The notes below the pieces were generated by a model that saw only the letters and a program-made list of their open reading frames with translations, was not told the origin of the DNA and did no database searches. A program made the position numbers and the translations under genes. This document shows positions 61,915 through 64,000 of a stretch of DNA of 64,000 nt, in pieces. The DNA lies in contig JADFUC010001079.1 in NCBI GenBank assembly GCA_019722365.1, forward strand, positions 117,559 to 181,558. The letters are read 5' to 3'. Every line of letters begins with the position of its first letter. Positions within the stretch are counted from its first letter, which is position 1. The DNA comes from Lithospermum erythrorhizon (Eukaryota > Streptophyta > Magnoliopsida > Boraginales > Boraginaceae).

Positions 61915-64000
61915 TGTAACTTATTGCATGGTCGGCCGTAGCCGAGTTAAGGTCATCAAACAACTGTACGAGTCACCGATCGATGGATAACAACATAAAA
62001 AGACTTCATTGACATTAATAATAATAAAAAATACCTTTATTTGTGTCAAAGTATTGGTGAACTAACAACGTATCTGATAAAGCAAACGAGCGATAGCCAA
62101 GTGCTTAGTATACAACTCGAATCTGAGAATCAAAATCTGACATGGGGAAAGTATGACAGCGGACCCACCAGTAAGGAAATACAATACCCAAGTCAACAAT
62201 ATACAAATCGACAACAAAAGAGAAATAGTGATGGGAATTCTAATACGCGCGCCTCATCACGATCTTGTCTACTGACCTATCGATGCGAACTACCAGGCAT
62301 TTCAGATCGACCTCTTTAGAACCTAGGCATAAAAGCGCCCGCCCGAAGAGGCCAGTCGACTATTAAAATTTGAGTGAATACAAATACCACAGACTTGATC
62401 CCATATACATATTCGTACTTATATAAATAACATCACTTGCCATCAACCGAGACCCTTGCTTGATGAATAACGGTCATGACTTCATAGAATCCTCTTATAC
62501 GATGTTACATAATACTATACACATGAGCTTATAATCATAATTAATGCATATTCGTTTCAAGGGAAGCAGTTCGGCGCTAAAGAAGCGTCAAATAGAATCC
62601 ACCTCCAAATAATACACACATGAGGAATCCGCCTCCAAATAATACGCATGAGGAATCCGCTCAAATAATACACACATGAGGAATACGTCCAAATAATACA
62701 CATATGAGGGAATCCGCCTCAAATAATACACACATGAGAATCCACCTCCCACATGTCAGATAGAGGCCTCAGCTCCATCCTCCCGACCAGCTACAGCACC
62801 GATATGCGTATCGCTGAACACTCCGAATCAGCGTTACCAGCCTTGATATGCACACCGCGCTGAGCCTCCCGGTCGGAATTGCGCGACTCCATGAAGTAAC
62901 ACCGCAAGCAATCAAACACATCGGCCACCTGACCAAACCTGCGGTCCACCACAAAATCTCATAACATGAATCATATTCCACATTTATCCATGATATAAAT
63001 CGTAATCACTAATATACATGATATGAATCATAATCTCAATTATCTCGTAATATAACCCAAAATCTCAATTATTTCATCATATGAATCATAAATCAAAGGA
63101 TTTACACATAGTATCCGATCATAATCACCTGATACACATATCGAGAATAATCTGAGATATCAGCGTAATATATACTGACATAATATATATGAAAGGTCCA
63201 TAAAACTGAGATTTGTACTCACCTACTCTCGAGCCGAAGCGATAATAATGACTAAAGCGTCTAGGTACTAGATCCGAATGACTCCTATTCAAGAAATTAT
63301 AAAATTATAACACATTTTGTAGAATAACCTGCTTAGCATCATATTAACTTGAGTGTTTATACAGCGTCTCGCGATTCAAATTTACAACCCTTAAGCGATC
63401 ATCTTATCCCCAGATTGGTATACACTTTAATATTCAACATAACTACATTCTAATCGCCAACTTAGTAAAATCTCAATGACCGATTAAATGCCTTGTGCAA
63501 CAATAACACTTTAAGCACATTCTAATCGATCGACAATCAATTGACAACCTAATTAATCCATTAAATACAACCTCCAATTTCAAGCGCTAAATGCTATACG
63601 AACTTTCCCAAACTTTCTGAAGGCTTGATCTACTACTATCCATATCGAAACCAATAATTCTATACCCAAATCAACTATATTAAGTCCTGCAACCTGTGTA
63701 CCATTTAAAGTCCAATTTAAAGAAGAAGTCGATAAAGTCAACCCTCGACTTACACCAACCACAACCCCGATAATCACTCGAAAATCACCGTTAAATCACA
63801 TACGATGCTTTCGGATAACATTTACATGCCATAATAAAGATTCAAGATCTAAAAAGTCAACAAAAATCTATAAAGTCAACTCTTCAAAACTTCGAAATAT
63901 CTCGAAAGATTTGATCTTTCGCACCTAGATATGATGAGGATGATGAGGAGAAGCAAATCCGCCTTTGATCTTGAGTTTAAGGCAATCGATGAAATGGAAA
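61915..64000 (-). repeat. Gypsy-2 5' LTR (partial, continues past the window)
   Basis: The start TGTAACTTATTGCATGG is followed by GATGGATAACAACATAAAAA, the same minisatellite (62590-62750), CATAATATATATGAAAGGTC (about 63179) and ATGATGAGGATGATGAGG (about 63931). It stops at the window edge within the leader block. Long stretches match the left LTR exactly, while other patches of 5-15 bp are scrambled. Confidence 0.85.

Larger units (their letters stand above)
55131..64000 (-). mobile_element. Gypsy-2: Tekay/Del-like Ty3/gypsy element, 5' LTR cut by window end
   Basis: Two LTR copies begin at 55131 and 61915 and stay collinear to the right edge; 61980-64000 matches about 55190-57210. The left LTR ends near 57847, where minus-strand TGTAATATCCGGGG follows TTAGGGATTG, giving LTRs of about 2.7 kb. 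Integrase and RT relics between 61.8 and 57.9 kb read on the minus strand, so 55131-57847 is the 3' LTR and 61915 onwards the 5' LTR. A large LTR with a long spliced-looking leader and this coding order fits the Tekay/Del chromovirus lineage. A chromodomain was not recognised. The primer site left of 61915 is degenerate. Confidence 0.85.

Noticed and set aside
1..64000. tRNA, rRNA or snoRNA genes
   Set aside because: No cloverleaf-like A/B box arrangement or rRNA block was noticed on reading. The tRNA-Met matches at 16465-16478 and 16815-16826 are retrotransposon primer sites.

Overview
This window reads as nuclear DNA of a flowering plant, most likely a eudicot. The only intact host gene is FACT-complex SSRP1, with plant exon structure and GT-AG introns. 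The rest is AT-rich and filled with decayed plant transposons: Ty1/copia, Ty3/gypsy, CACTA, MULE and MITE-like elements. I see no bacterial operon, rRNA, tRNA or CRISPR array. The species cannot be named from sequence alone.

Layout. (1) 1-4142, minus strand: SSRP1, exons 1-12 (481 codons, all in phase). The C-terminal acidic/HMG-box exons lie off the left edge. (2) 4.2-11.9 kb: intergenic DNA with a diverged duplicated repeat, a 1.4-kb near-palindromic foldback element (5847-7272), a GA microsatellite, a decayed MULE/FAR1-type fragment and a copia integrase scrap. (3) 11925-16749: a copia element on the minus strand with LTRs, primer-binding site, polypurine tract, gag-pol relics and a perfect 5-bp target duplication. 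It sits inside the LTR of an older plus-strand copia. (4) 17347-17507: a pseudogene scrap matching V-ATPase subunit d, with a remnant intron. (5) 19.8-23.4 kb: a plus-strand copia RNase H fragment, a truncated minus-strand copia and a lone gypsy LTR.

(6) 24.36-53.11 kb is best read as one CACTA (En/Spm) transposon on the minus strand. It carries a TNPD-like transposase relic (25.8-29.1 kb) and a second ORF (38.4-42.7 kb). Four later insertions appear to have inflated it from roughly 10 kb to 29 kb: a Tat/Athila-type gypsy (about 30.0-37.0 kb), a solo gypsy LTR (about 40.2-42.6 kb), a MULE with long inverted repeats, target duplication, MuDR-type transposase and an opposed GRF zinc-finger relic (43.27-48.09 kb), and a copia element with a near-perfect target duplication (48.83-53.01 kb). 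(7) 53.1-55.1 kb: AT-rich DNA with a 330-bp MITE-like element. (8) 55131 to the right edge: a Tekay/Del-like gypsy element on the minus strand with 2.7-kb LTRs, cut by the window end.

SSRP1 keeps its frame across twelve exons, while the transposon ORFs are broken by many frameshifts and stops. Paired LTR copies differ in short scrambled patches separated by perfectly matching stretches. Part of the apparent decay may therefore be uncorrected consensus error in repeats rather than mutation. The best biological leads are the MULE/GRF zinc-finger pairing, the nested CACTA stack, the V-ATPase d exon scrap and the long foldback.
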